Of a stretch of DNA of 28,725 bases, positions 1 to 7,058 are shown one piece after another. Position 1 is the stretch's first letter. Every line of letters starts with the position of its first letter. The DNA comes from CAIKHN01 sp964394565 (GTDB lineage Bacteria; Patescibacteriota; Patescibacteriia; UBA9934), in NCBI GenBank assembly GCA_964394565.1, contig CAYMYA010000012.1:1-28725 (forward strand), written 5' to 3'. Both the position numbers and the translations under genes were made by a program. The notes beneath the pieces are model-generated. The model saw nothing but the letters and a program-made list of their open reading frames with translations, was not told the origin of the DNA and searched no databases.

Positions 1-93
1 TGGTTTTATGATGGGCGAAATGAGACAAGGTGTCTAACAAACGGGGGACATTCCATAAAGACTCTGAAACTAAACTCATTTACGATGAGTTGA
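1..93 (+). CDS. possible C-terminal tail of a gene cut by the window edge
   Basis: Frame 1 is open from the first base to a TGA at 91-93 and gives about 30 codons (starting WFYDGRNE, ending NSFTMS). It lies 22 bases before the next gene on the same strand, so it could be the end of an upstream operon member. The stretch is too short to recognise, and an open run of this length can occur by chance in AT-rich DNA. Confidence 0.3.
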   Translation, partial: WFYDGRNETRCLTNGGHSIKTLKLNSFTMS

Positions 94-115
94 GGGAGAT
101 AATTTTTGGAAACAC

Positions 116-862
116 GTGATTATGCCAATAGAGCCATTTTTTAGAGTAGCCAGATTTGGCCAACATTCGGCCTTTCCGCCATACGCTTTGAGCGCGACTT
201 ATGCCCCAAGTCGCACGCATGCCGTTGTCGCATTTGGGGTAATTCAAGAAGACCTGAAGAAGCTTTTTGAATATATTGACCCTTGTGATGCAAATAAGGA
301 TGCCTACTCGTTCAGAACTTTTGAACTTTTACTCAGAATAGCCACTGAATTTGAATCGAACTGCAAGGAAATTCTATTAGCTAATACATATACACCCTCG
401 ATTGATAGGTTCGGAGAACCGATATTTCACATGGGTGTTTATCATAAGATAAATCATGCAAACATGGTTTCGGAATATTTGGTTAGCGTAAATATTTGGA
501 ATGGCGCAATGAAATATGTAAAACCGTTGGAATCGTGGGCTACAGATACCACGCCGCAGTGGTATAAGGACTACAACTCGGTTAAACACAATCGCTCGCA
601 AGCATTTCATCTTGCCAAGCTTGAAAATGTTATTTTGGGGGCTGCATCGTTGGCGGCTTTGTTGTATGCCCAATTTGGGGAAAATATTTTCGACCCCTAT
701 CAAGAACCCTCATCAATGGTTGCTGATGATTTAGATTTTCGGACAACCACTGGAAGTATTTTCGGGGTTAAGCCATATCAAGGATGGAAAATGGAAGAGC
801 TTTACAACGAAGCCAGGAGTAGGGTTTATAACTTTCAGAAATATGATTTTGATACGGTATGA
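116..862 (+). CDS. HEPN-like protein with R-x4-H motif (candidate RNase or defence protein)
   Basis: This 248-residue, mostly helical protein has no signal peptide or membrane segment. I do not recognise a named family. The segment WYKDYNSVKHNRSQAFHL carries an R160-x4-H165 motif, the arrangement used as the catalytic site of HEPN ribonucleases, and is followed by a hydrophobic helix (LGAASLAALLYAQF) as in HEPN-like helical bundles. The listed start is GTG 116; ATG 122 two codons later is an equal alternative. GAGGGAG at 92-98 is too far upstream to be an ideal ribosome site. The stop overlaps the start of the next gene by four bases (ATGA), so the two are translationally coupled. Codons are AT-rich compared with the genes after 2341, which fits acquisition by transfer. 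The nuclease role is inferred; the motif and the coupling are visible. Confidence 0.7.
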   Translation: MIMPIEPFFRVARFGQHSAFPPYALSATYAPSRTHAVVAFGVIQEDLKKLFEYIDPCDANKDAYSFRTFELLLRIATEFESNCKEILLANTYTPSIDRFGEPIFHMGVYHKINHANMVSEYLVSVNIWNGAMKYVKPLESWATDTTPQWYKDYNSVKHNRSQAFHLAKLENVILGAASLAALLYAQFGENIFDPYQEPSSMVADDLDFRTTTGSIFGVKPYQGWKMEELYNEARSRVYNFQKYDFDTV

Positions 863-1623
863 ATTCTGACACCTCAACAAAAGTATCTCTTCTCCTAGCT
901 ATACATAAAAAGCTTCAAGTATTGGTTAATATCCCCGTTGAATTGGATATTTCCGCAAAAAGCGAGATTGAATTATTTACAAAAACTGTTTTTGGAAGAG
1001 CGTGTAAAAATCACTACGCAATAGTTTTACTGTGTGAACAAGGATACGGAGAGGATGCCCTCATATTAACTCGGACGTTGCTAGAAATAATGATAACTTA
1101 CGCATACATTACAAAAGCCGATTCCGAACAAAGATTTGCTCGTTATAAGGAATTCGAAAAAATAATCCGCAAGAGAGGAGCTAATTACATAAACCAAAAG
1201 TCAGAATTATCATCTGAATTTAGTAAAAGAACTGGAGGAGAGCTCATAAGTACACTGAAAAATCTAAATGAGGAATGCGAACGCCTCGTAGATGAATACG
1301 GTGATAGTTTTAAATATCATTGGTCTGGTAAGAAGATAATTGAACTTCTAAAAGATATAGAAAGAGAAGACCTATACGAAACCGTATATCGCCTTCAATG
1401 CAGTCATGCACATGTAGATATTTCGGGCATGACCAGTGTTCTCTCTTTACGTGATGGGAGTGTTGAAATTGACATAGGAGCAAGCCATAATTTGGTTTTG
1501 AAAAGCCTAGTTATCGCCTTTGATATTTTCTTCCATATTTTAAATGGTATCAGTGAAGATTCGGGGTGGAATTTAGGAGATGACCTAAAGAAAATTGAGC
1601 AAGAGTTTTTACAAGTAATGTGA
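859..1623 (+). CDS. DUF5677-like protein, HEPN-like, with R-x4-H motif
   Basis: This is a 254-residue, helix-rich soluble protein. The segment GYGEDALILTRTLLEIMITY followed by a late histidine cluster (CSHAHVD) resembles the DUF5677 family as I remember it. R178-x4-H183, with H185 close behind, again gives the HEPN RNase-type R-x4-H spacing. The middle is charged and probably helical (residues about 90-150, rich in K, E and R). The start is ATG 859, overlapping the previous stop by four bases, so production is coupled to the upstream HEPN-like protein. A rho-independent terminator lies about 90 bases downstream and closes the unit. A/T-ending codons dominate, unlike the core genes. Function is unknown; a two-protein RNA-targeting or abortive-infection module is an inference. 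DUF5677 could also be a non-catalytic helical domain. Confidence 0.72.
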   Translation: MNSDTSTKVSLLLAIHKKLQVLVNIPVELDISAKSEIELFTKTVFGRACKNHYAIVLLCEQGYGEDALILTRTLLEIMITYAYITKADSEQRFARYKEFEKIIRKRGANYINQKSELSSEFSKRTGGELISTLKNLNEECERLVDEYGDSFKYHWSGKKIIELLKDIEREDLYETVYRLQCSHAHVDISGMTSVLSLRDGSVEIDIGASHNLVLKSLVIAFDIFFHILNGISEDSGWNLGDDLKKIEQEFLQVM

Positions 1624-1713
1624 ACAACATTCTAACAGGAGGTGCTCATTTCCTGCCATTTTCTCAAATCTAGCCAAATTTGGTTCCAACTCATTCCCTT
1701 TAGGGTCACCAAA

Positions 1714-1745
1714 AGGGACGCATCGTGATGATGCGTCTCTTTTTA
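1714..1745 (+). terminator. rho-independent terminator after the HEPN-like pair
   Basis: An 11-base-pair stem (AGGGACGCATC with GATGCGTCTCT, one G-U pair) has a five-base GTGAT loop and is followed by a run of T (1740-1745). It lies about 90 bases past the stop of the second gene. Confidence 0.85.
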
Positions 1746-1939
1746 TGGTCTTTAGTACCTAAAAAACGGGGCTTAACGTTGGTTCAAAAAATCCCATTAT
1801 TTTGTCGTACAACATACCGTCTGGAAATACCATCTTTTGGAACCGATGCTTGTTATAGATATCGTATGTCTCCCAAAAAGCGGGAAAATTGAGAAACAAA
1901 GAGTTTTTCTGCTCATAATTTTTTTGGTAAACACAGGAC

Positions 1940-1968
1940 TGGACAAAATACTGATTTTATTCTATCTT
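1940..1968 (+). promoter_or_regulatory. candidate sigma-70 promoter for the 54-codon ORF
   Basis: TGGACA (1940-1945), a 17-base spacer and TATCTT (1963-1968) would place a transcript start near 1975, about 60 bases before the ATG at 2035. Matches to consensus are 5/6 and 4/6. Confidence 0.4.
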
Positions 1969-2034
1969 CCCTTGTCGCTTCCTGACGGATCGACACCCTA
2001 CGGCTGGGACAGCCGACACCGAGTGGAGGAATCC

Positions 2035-2199
2035 ATGACGACCAGCCCCGCGCAGCCACTGCAGACCAAGACCGGGCAGCCCCTGCAGGCCAAGCCCTTC
2101 TCCCAGGAGCCCACCCTGATCCCCGCGTTCGTGGACGGCAAGTTCACCGGTAAGGCTCCTATCACTGGTACCCTCCCCGTCCCCTGGCCAATACACTAA
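2035..2199 (+). CDS. short GC-rich ORF, possible transferred gene fragment
   Basis: This 54-codon ORF starts at ATG 2035 behind a strong Shine-Dalgarno site, GGAGG at 2024-2028, six bases upstream. For the first 45 or so codons nearly every third position is G or C (ACG ACC AGC CCC GCG CAG and so on). This is unlike any neighbour and typical of a high-GC genome. The peptide begins MTTSPAQPLQTK, repeats the pattern Q-P-L-Q-(A/T)-K, and then reads FVDGKFTGKAP. The codon pattern stops near 2165 and the frame ends soon after (PVPWPIH, stop), as if a longer gene had been cut. I do not recognise the product. Other readings are a genuine small protein, or a short stretch of foreign DNA from assembly. 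Confidence 0.35.
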   Translation: MTTSPAQPLQTKTGQPLQAKPFSQEPTLIPAFVDGKFTGKAPITGTLPVPWPIH

Positions 2200-2281
2200 C
2201 ACCCAGCCTACATTCAAGGACCGCTCGAACATTGATCATTAACCGTGAGATAGAAATACACACTTCTTCACGTTTACTCTC

Positions 2282-2310
2282 GTGTCAACATGGAAAGAAT
2301 ATAGTATAAT
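2282..2310 (+). promoter_or_regulatory. sigma-70 promoter of the 152-residue protein gene
   Basis: A perfect -10 box TATAAT (2305-2310) lies 17 bases after GTGTCA (2282-2287, 4/6 to TTGACA). The expected start is near 2317, giving a leader of about 25 bases. No Shine-Dalgarno site precedes the ATG. Confidence 0.7.
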
Positions 2311-2340
2311 GATCGTTGCATCATTCTTTTTTCATGTTCT

Positions 2341-2799
2341 ATGTCGTCTCAAACAGTGGAGCGTCTCAAGCCTGCAGAGTCCCTGGAAAGTGAAAGACGG
2401 TATACAGAACTCGTTCAACACCTTACCTCATGGCTTGATGCATTTTGCGCAAAACAAAGCAATCAATCACCAGAATCACTTGGAGCAGCAATTTTGCACG
2501 AAGTACAGCAGTTCACATCAACGCTTGGAGAAAGTAAAGACATGGGGCTGTCCATGAGTGTTTTCATCCAAACATTCCTGCGCGGATTCGGGACGAAAGC
2601 ATTTTTTTTCGCGCTGGGAGATGCTATTCGCGCATCCGAAACACTCAAAAACATTTCGAGTGACTGCCCAACGCTCGTCGTCGATGTTCTTGCACAACAT
2701 GTCCATCAATGTACATTTGCATCTGCAAGACAAGTAGATCAGTCGCTCATTCGTCCACCCCAAATACGGCTTCGAAGTATACAAGAACAGAAATCGTAA
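2341..2799 (+). CDS. hypothetical protein, 152 residues
   Basis: I do not recognise this protein. It reads as mostly helical and soluble, with a hydrophobic stretch around residues 75-95 (VFIQTFLRGFGTKAFFFALG) that is probably a buried helix rather than a membrane segment. The start at ATG 2341 is chosen because it follows the perfect TATAAT promoter by 30 bases; there is no Shine-Dalgarno site. It is monocistronic and converges tail to tail with the EamA transporter gene, with only seven bases between the stops and no visible terminator. Composition matches the core genes, so it appears native rather than part of the accessory segment upstream. Function is unknown. Confidence 0.7.
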   Translation: MSSQTVERLKPAESLESERRYTELVQHLTSWLDAFCAKQSNQSPESLGAAILHEVQQFTSTLGESKDMGLSMSVFIQTFLRGFGTKAFFFALGDAIRASETLKNISSDCPTLVVDVLAQHVHQCTFASARQVDQSLIRPPQIRLRSIQEQKS

Positions 2800-2806
2800 A
2801 CGATAG

Positions 2807-3676
2807 TTAGGAAACATATGCCAACAGCATCACGCCAATAATCGTAAGAATCACGCCAATCCTCTGATGCTTCCTCAACGTTTCCCGATTCACAAATACT
2901 CCGAGAAATACCGCCAATGCGATGTAACTCTCGCTAATTGTTGTTGCGATCGCAATCGGGATATAAGTGGTCGCTTGTGCAAATGACACCCATGCAACGT
3001 TATCAAGCAGACTTTGTGCGATGATTGGAATGGGATTTTTACGAACGTCGGTCACAAGATGTTGAAACTCCCCCCTATACACAAGATACGTCCCGCACAC
3101 TGTTGCTAATAATGTATGTGCGAACCAAATCGTGAGGAGAGGAGAAATATCTTGACTTGAAATGCCAACAAGCACATTCGTCAACGCCATACCAATTGCC
3201 CCGATCCCTGCAAGGATGACGCCTTTTTCAAAAAGGCGTTTATGGTAATGCCAGTGCGTATAATGCGTCGTGATCGTGAAAAGAATCCCAAGAAAAACAC
3301 CAACGATACAAATATACTGAATCAGAGAAAGGGATTCCTGTGCTAAAGCAAGGCTTAATCCGATCGTCAGAGGAAGCTCTAAGCCAAGTATTGGTTCTAC
3401 AATAGCAATCTTACCTTGCCGCAATGCTTCAAAATCAAACAGTGCGGCAAACACAACGACCGTTCCTAACACACTCAATAATAATACGTCCGATCCAGAT
3501 ACACGCATGAGATCAGCGCCCACGAATGGCAATAACCCGATACACGCAACGAAGCCGATAAAAAACAACGCCTTCCAACTCCCGACCGCTCGTGCTGTTT
3601 TTTGAATAAAAAAATCTCCAAATCCCCAACTCACCAATGCGATGAACGCGAAACATATCCCAATATACTGCATCAT
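2807..3676 (-). CDS. EamA/DMT-family membrane transporter
   Basis: This 289-residue protein is hydrophobic throughout, with about ten predicted membrane helices in two halves, the layout of the drug/metabolite transporter superfamily (two EamA repeats). The N-terminus (FIALVSWGFGDFFIQKTAR) and the helix around PILGLELPLTIGLSLAL are typical of the first repeat. The second repeat ends in TISESYIALAVFLGVFVNRE, with the family's conserved acidic and basic residues at the helix end. Substrate cannot be told from sequence. Two ATGs stand in tandem at 3676 and 3673; AGAGGT directly upstream favours the second. It diverges from the glycoside hydrolase gene and converges with the 152-residue hypothetical gene. 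Confidence 0.85.
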   Translation of the reverse strand: MMQYIGICFAFIALVSWGFGDFFIQKTARAVGSWKALFFIGFVACIGLLPFVGADLMRVSGSDVLLLSVLGTVVVFAALFDFEALRQGKIAIVEPILGLELPLTIGLSLALAQESLSLIQYICIVGVFLGILFTITTHYTHWHYHKRLFEKGVILAGIGAIGMALTNVLVGISSQDISPLLTIWFAHTLLATVCGTYLVYRGEFQHLVTDVRKNPIPIIAQSLLDNVAWVSFAQATTYIPIAIATTISESYIALAVFLGVFVNRETLRKHQRIGVILTIIGVMLLAYVS

Positions 3677-3832
3677 ACCTCTAAATTTGAAATTTTTACC
3701 CTGCTTTTACAGTAATGAAACGTACTGTTCCTGTAGCGCTACACTCCTTGAGTCCCAATCTTGTTCTGCCGACTCGGCGAGCAAAGAGAGTATACACGCT
3801 CTTCATCCCCATACCCGTTCTTGATTTTGGTC

Positions 3833-3838
3833 TATACT
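3833..3838 (+). promoter_or_regulatory. candidate -10 box for the glycoside hydrolase gene
   Basis: TATACT at 3833-3838 (5/6 to TATAAT) predicts a start near 3845, nine or so bases before the ATG at 3854, so the message would be nearly leaderless. No good -35 box is visible at 16-18 bases upstream, which lowers confidence. Confidence 0.4.
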
Positions 3839-3853
3839 ATATCAATATTCACC

Positions 3854-5374
3854 ATGATGAAACCTATGGAAGAGAAAAGAACACACAAGTACATTTGGAT
3901 CCTCGTCAGCATTTCTGCGATTCTTGCACTGAGCGCGGGTGTTTTTTTCCTTGTGCAAAACAATGGCGTTGCCGCACCAGATCTCACCAATCGCCCACCG
4001 AACACGAATACACGCCAAGGAAATGGGGGCCGTATTCCTGGAGGGAGTGTTGACCGCTCAGCCCCCACAATGACACGGGCGGAAAACCCACAAATTGGGC
4101 TAAACTTTATTCGCGTCCTTACCGACGATGCCGATCGTGCACGGGGAGGCCGCGCGACGCCGCGCTCAACAACAACATCTGAAAATACCACGGATCCTGA
4201 ATGGATTTTCGATGATTTCTCAGAGCTCGGCGTACAAGTCTATCGGCAAATCACCGAGGCAGATTTGCTCTGGCAAAATGTTGAAGCAACGAATGATGCG
4301 TGGGTCTTCACCAATCCAGATCTCGTGCTCCCAAACACACAATTCGAACCTGTCGTCACCCTTTTTGCTTTGCAATATGCCTCAGGAACTCCACCATGGG
4401 CAACAAGTGCAAGTCAATTTGAGCCGGAGCTTGGAAATGAAGCGAAAGCATATCTTGATGCGGTGATTGAGCGATACGGTGACACGGTGAAGTATTGGGA
4501 AATTGGGAATGAAATGGATCATTGGCGCGCCGCAGACCCTACACCATCAGGTTCACCAGGCCCTGGGGCATCGTCGCTTCCCGGATATGCGCCCGCAAAC
4601 GGATACTCACCCGAAGAACAGGGGGTATTTCTCGCACAGGCTGCGGCATATATTCGTGCAAAAGACGCAGATGCCGTCATTCTCCTTCCGGGCATGGCAG
4701 GGCTCGACTCTTACGCGACGGACACATGGCTGACTGGCGTCATTGAAACTGGCGGAACCGAATTTTTCGATATCATGAACTATCACTATTACGGTTCTTG
4801 GGAGAATTATTCCTCCGGCCGTACGCGGCTCTCGGACACACTTGAATCACTCGGAATCGCGGACAAACCCGTTTGGCTCACTGAAACCGGAGTGACCTCA
4901 GACAGCACCTTTACACAACGCACCAACTATCCAAATAGCACCGCAGAGCAAGCGGCCGATGTCGTTCGCCGTCTTGTTCTTGCCTATGCGCACGGTGATG
5001 ATCTCGTGCTGTGGCATACACACGTGAGTTCCACGGATGAAGGAAGTGGCAATGATTGGCGCGCATACGGCTTACGCAAATCGACGGGAGAACAAAAACC
5101 TTCCTGGTACACATACCAGCTTCTCGCACAAGAAGTAGTTCCATTCACAGAAGTCTCAACGGTGAAAGATGGTAGTGCCGGGGCATACGTGTATGCATTC
5201 ACCAAAGACGATGGTTCACAAGCCATTATCGCATGGGGTAATGGCACATACACCCCCACGGTATCTGAGAGTGAAATGACGACGATGGTCAATGATAACG
5301 GCACATTCTCCTTTACTCCTGTCGTTGGAAGCATCACCCTTTCCGATACCCCTGTACTCATCCGCACACGGTAA
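3854..5374 (+). CDS. membrane-anchored glycoside hydrolase, clan-A (beta/alpha)8 fold
   Basis: The protein has 506 residues from ATG 3854. The frame is open further upstream, but a cytoplasmic start and an N-terminal membrane anchor (about residues 12-35, YIWILVSISAILALSAG) fit this start. A Pro/Thr/Asn/Gly-rich linker follows, then a TIM barrel. EIGNEMDHW places the proton donor at E220 after the clan-A Asn-Glu signature, and WLTETG places the nucleophile at E344. The 124-residue spacing fits clan A (GH39- or GH5-like). HYYGSW and the HTHVSS strand line the barrel. A C-terminal beta domain (about 430-506) resembles the sandwich that follows GH39/GH30 barrels. The enzyme should act outside the cell on a polysaccharide or glycoside; the substrate is unknown. 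There is no Shine-Dalgarno site, and a strong hairpin terminator follows the gene. Confidence 0.83.
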   Translation: MMKPMEEKRTHKYIWILVSISAILALSAGVFFLVQNNGVAAPDLTNRPPNTNTRQGNGGRIPGGSVDRSAPTMTRAENPQIGLNFIRVLTDDADRARGGRATPRSTTTSENTTDPEWIFDDFSELGVQVYRQITEADLLWQNVEATNDAWVFTNPDLVLPNTQFEPVVTLFALQYASGTPPWATSASQFEPELGNEAKAYLDAVIERYGDTVKYWEIGNEMDHWRAADPTPSGSPGPGASSLPGYAPANGYSPEEQGVFLAQAAAYIRAKDADAVILLPGMAGLDSYATDTWLTGVIETGGTEFFDIMNYHYYGSWENYSSGRTRLSDTLESLGIADKPVWLTETGVTSDSTFTQRTNYPNSTAEQAADVVRRLVLAYAHGDDLVLWHTHVSSTDEGSGNDWRAYGLRKSTGEQKPSWYTYQLLAQEVVPFTEVSTVKDGSAGAYVYAFTKDDGSQAIIAWGNGTYTPTVSESEMTTMVNDNGTFSFTPVVGSITLSDTPVLIRTR

Positions 5375-5397
5375 ACATACCCAACAGTGTTCATCCG

Positions 5398-5444
5398 CCG
5401 CCCACCGAGAGCCGCCAACTCGCGCTCAACTCGGTGGGCGGTTT
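5398..5444 (+). terminator. terminator after the glycoside hydrolase gene
   Basis: A perfect 12-base-pair stem (CCGCCCACCGAG with CTCGGTGGGCGG) has a 20-base loop and is followed by TTT. It starts 23 bases past the stop. The T run is short. Confidence 0.75.
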
Positions 5445-5454
5445 CATCTGTGCC

Positions 5455-5484
5455 TTGTTTCCATACGTGACCATGCAGTATGAT
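5455..5484 (+). promoter_or_regulatory. candidate promoter of the YdeI/OmpD-associated gene
   Basis: TTGTTT (5455-5460), an 18-base spacer and TATGAT (5479-5484, 5/6 to consensus) would start transcription near 5491, about 14 bases before ATG 5505. No Shine-Dalgarno site is present. Confidence 0.45.
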
Positions 5485-5504
5485 GAAACATATTCCGTAT
5501 CCAT

Positions 5505-5810
5505 ATGATGCGAAAGAACATCTCTCACGGTACGGTACATAACGTGCCATCTGATATTCGCACAGCACTCGCGGCCAATCCTGCGGCACACGCCACATGG
5601 GAAACCCTCTCACCGCTCGCTCGCAATGAATGGATTTGCTGGGTCACAGATGTGAAGAAATCTGAGACGAGAACAGCACACATCACGCGACTCATCGAAC
5701 AACTCCTCGCTGGGAGTCGTAGGCCGTGCTGTTGGATGGGTTGCATCCATCGAACCGATAAACCCATCAGCCCCTCGGTTCAGGGCATACTCAAAAAACG
5801 CGCTCGGTAA
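5505..5810 (+). CDS. YdeI/OmpD-associated (OmdA) family protein
   Basis: A small 101-residue soluble protein matches the core of the YdeI/OmpD-associated family. The pattern VPSDIRTALAANPAAHATWETL, then LARNEWICWVTDVKKSETR and the helix HITRLIEQLLAGSRRPCC, follows the family consensus of a P-A-A-x-x-x-W/F element, an R-x-x-(F/Y/W)-x-x-W element, a K-x-x-x-T-R element and a terminal basic-Pro-Cys-Cys. The family was linked to bacteriocin protection in enteric bacteria, but its molecular activity is unsettled. Tandem ATGs occur at 5505 and 5508. It is monocistronic, between two hairpin terminators, and converges with the Ig-like surface protein gene. Confidence 0.75.
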   Translation: MMRKNISHGTVHNVPSDIRTALAANPAAHATWETLSPLARNEWICWVTDVKKSETRTAHITRLIEQLLAGSRRPCCWMGCIHRTDKPISPSVQGILKKRAR

Positions 5811-5821
5811 TCCCCACGATC

Positions 5822-5851
5822 ACAACACGCAGCCCTGAGGCTGCGTGTTGT
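5822..5851. terminator. hairpin between convergent genes (likely two-way terminator)
   Basis: A perfect 13-base-pair stem (ACAACACGCAGCC with GGCTGCGTGTTGT) has a four-base CTGA loop and sits between the stops of two convergent genes. There is no clean T run on either side, so it is an intrinsic-like terminator or a transcript-end stabiliser. Confidence 0.6.
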
Positions 5852-5863
5852 AATGCTGAGGTT

Positions 5864-7000
5864 TTAGAAATTCTCGTCAATCGAATGTACGGAAGCGTAC
5901 GCCTGATATTTACTGTAATCTGACGAACTATCAATCTTTTCACCAAACATGTAGTCGCCGCGCACCGTACTTGGCAAGCTGACAATCGCACTGACCCACC
6001 GGCTTCCATAAATAGCCTTTGCCACAGCCTCATTCACAATTGGGCGAAGTACTGCACCTTTCTCGACCGCATATACCGTCGTCGACCCAGAAAACTTCAC
6101 CAAATTCGTTCCTGGACGAATGGTCACATTCTCACCAACAGGGATGGCGTGCATTTGTGCTTCCGAAATGATCACCATGCCGGCGTATGAATTTCCATAC
6201 CAGCTCTGGTAGACGGCTTCTGATGTAAACGCATGGCGCTTTCCATCGTGGCCGAAGTAATACACCGCATGACAGCTATCACTCTTTGGCGCATACGAAT
6301 CGCACTGTGCTTTCATGACAGTACCATGAGCAATATTCACTTTTGGCATTGCGCTCCCCGAAGAGGTAACACTCACTGTACGCACTGGTCCCTGTGTCCA
6401 ATTCCCATCACCATCTTTACACTTTGCATACACTTCAACGGATTTTGGAGCGTCCGTGAATGTCAATGAACGTGTAAATGCACGAGAACGTGCGCTCGAC
6501 GAGAACTCCGCGTTCATATCAAATGTCCCCCTTCCCTGAACATACAGTGCACAATATGTCGCCATCACATCCGAACTTCCTGCAGTCACCGTAAATGTCA
6601 CTGGCCGATGCGTTACTGCATTTAGCGGCGAAACCGCAGATACATTTGGACCCTCAGTATCAATTTCAAACGTTATCGACGTTGATACGCTGATATCTCC
6701 CGCATTGTTGTGCGCGCGGAGGAAGAACGTGTGCCAACCGCTTGGCAACTCGCGGTGGGTGTATGTTCCCACATTTCCAATGCTCTTCCAGCTCCCGTCA
6801 TCCATAGTAAATTCATACCATGTCGCTCCAGCCGGGCGATTCCACGTAAATGTCGGCGTGGCGTCGTTCGTGTACACGCCACCGACGAGCGTCAGGTTCG
6901 TTGGTGTCGATACTGCGGCAAACGCCGGCAATACTGTTCCGAACGTCAGAGAAAACACGGCGAAGAGTGCGAAAAGCACGGATTGGGTACGACGAATCAT
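5864..7000 (-). CDS. secreted Ig-like surface protein with duplicated C-terminal repeat
   Basis: The protein has 378 residues from ATG 7000. The frame opens at 7027, but the predicted transcript start (about 7023) and GGAGGG at 7014-7019 select 7000. A signal peptide covers residues 1-28 (MIRRTQSVLFALFAVFSL to AFA). An Ig/fibronectin-like domain follows at about 30-115 (DATPTFTWNRPAGATWYEF, HTFFLRAHNNAGD), then a second at about 118-210. The C-terminus carries two diverged copies of one repeat. Copy A spans about 243-305 (VYYFGHDGKRHAFTSEAVY) and copy B about 306-356 (VYAVEKGAVLRPIVNEAVA, ending YMFGEKI). I associate this repeat with CPR surface proteins. The protein probably sits in or on the cell envelope and may bind partners or glycans. 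Function is unknown. Confidence 0.78.
   Translation of the reverse strand: MIRRTQSVLFALFAVFSLTFGTVLPAFAAVSTPTNLTLVGGVYTNDATPTFTWNRPAGATWYEFTMDDGSWKSIGNVGTYTHRELPSGWHTFFLRAHNNAGDISVSTSITFEIDTEGPNVSAVSPLNAVTHRPVTFTVTAGSSDVMATYCALYVQGRGTFDMNAEFSSSARSRAFTRSLTFTDAPKSVEVYAKCKDGDGNWTQGPVRTVSVTSSGSAMPKVNIAHGTVMKAQCDSYAPKSDSCHAVYYFGHDGKRHAFTSEAVYQSWYGNSYAGMVIISEAQMHAIPVGENVTIRPGTNLVKFSGSTTVYAVEKGAVLRPIVNEAVAKAIYGSRWVSAIVSLPSTVRGDYMFGEKIDSSSDYSKYQAYASVHSIDENF
5931..5953. repeat. direct repeat copy 1 (inside the Ig-like gene)
   Basis: These 23 bases match 7055-7077 with one mismatch. On the minus strand this copy encodes the YMFGEKID segment of the C-terminal repeat of the Ig-like protein. Confidence 0.8.
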
Positions 7001-7029
7001 ATAGCAATAAATTACCCTCCAATGCATGT

Positions 7030-7058
7030 AATCTATGCAGAATAGGCGAAATTGTCAA
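7030..7058 (-). promoter_or_regulatory. promoter of the Ig-like surface protein gene
   Basis: On the minus strand a perfect TTGACA (7058-7053), a 17-base spacer and TAGATT (7035-7030) predict a start near 7023. The leader then contains GGAGGG (7019-7014) and ends at ATG 7000. Its -35 box overlaps that of the divergent ABC operon promoter. Confidence 0.65.

Larger units (their letters stand above)
1624..2340. other. gene-poor accessory segment between the HEPN-like pair and the next well-supported gene
   Basis: This stretch has no convincing full-length gene. In order it holds the terminator at 1714-1745, an AT-rich stretch with no clear coding signal (about 1746-1970), a promoter-like pair at 1940-1968, an abruptly GC-rich patch with a 54-codon ORF at about 1975-2175, and the promoter of the next gene at 2282-2310. 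I see no tRNA, transposase or direct-repeat boundary. Confidence 0.6.

Noticed and set aside
1672..1712. Sequence resembling the 3' half of a tRNA ending in ACCA, which would mark an integration site
   Set aside because: The supposed T-arm (around TTCCAAC) does not form five pairs and no matching acceptor strand is found upstream.
1957..2232. 91-codon minus-strand ORF over the GC-rich patch
   Set aside because: It is antisense to the patch with the clear plus-strand codon pattern, has no ribosome site, and its Gly/Leu-rich content is what GC-rich antisense DNA gives.
3761..3853. Upstream extension of the glycosidase frame
   Set aside because: It would place 31 polar residues before the membrane anchor and runs through the candidate promoter; ATG 3854 directly precedes the anchor.
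7001..7027. Upstream start for the Ig-like surface protein
   Set aside because: It lies at or before the predicted transcript start and would bury the GGAGGG ribosome site inside the coding region; ATG 7000 gives a proper signal peptide.
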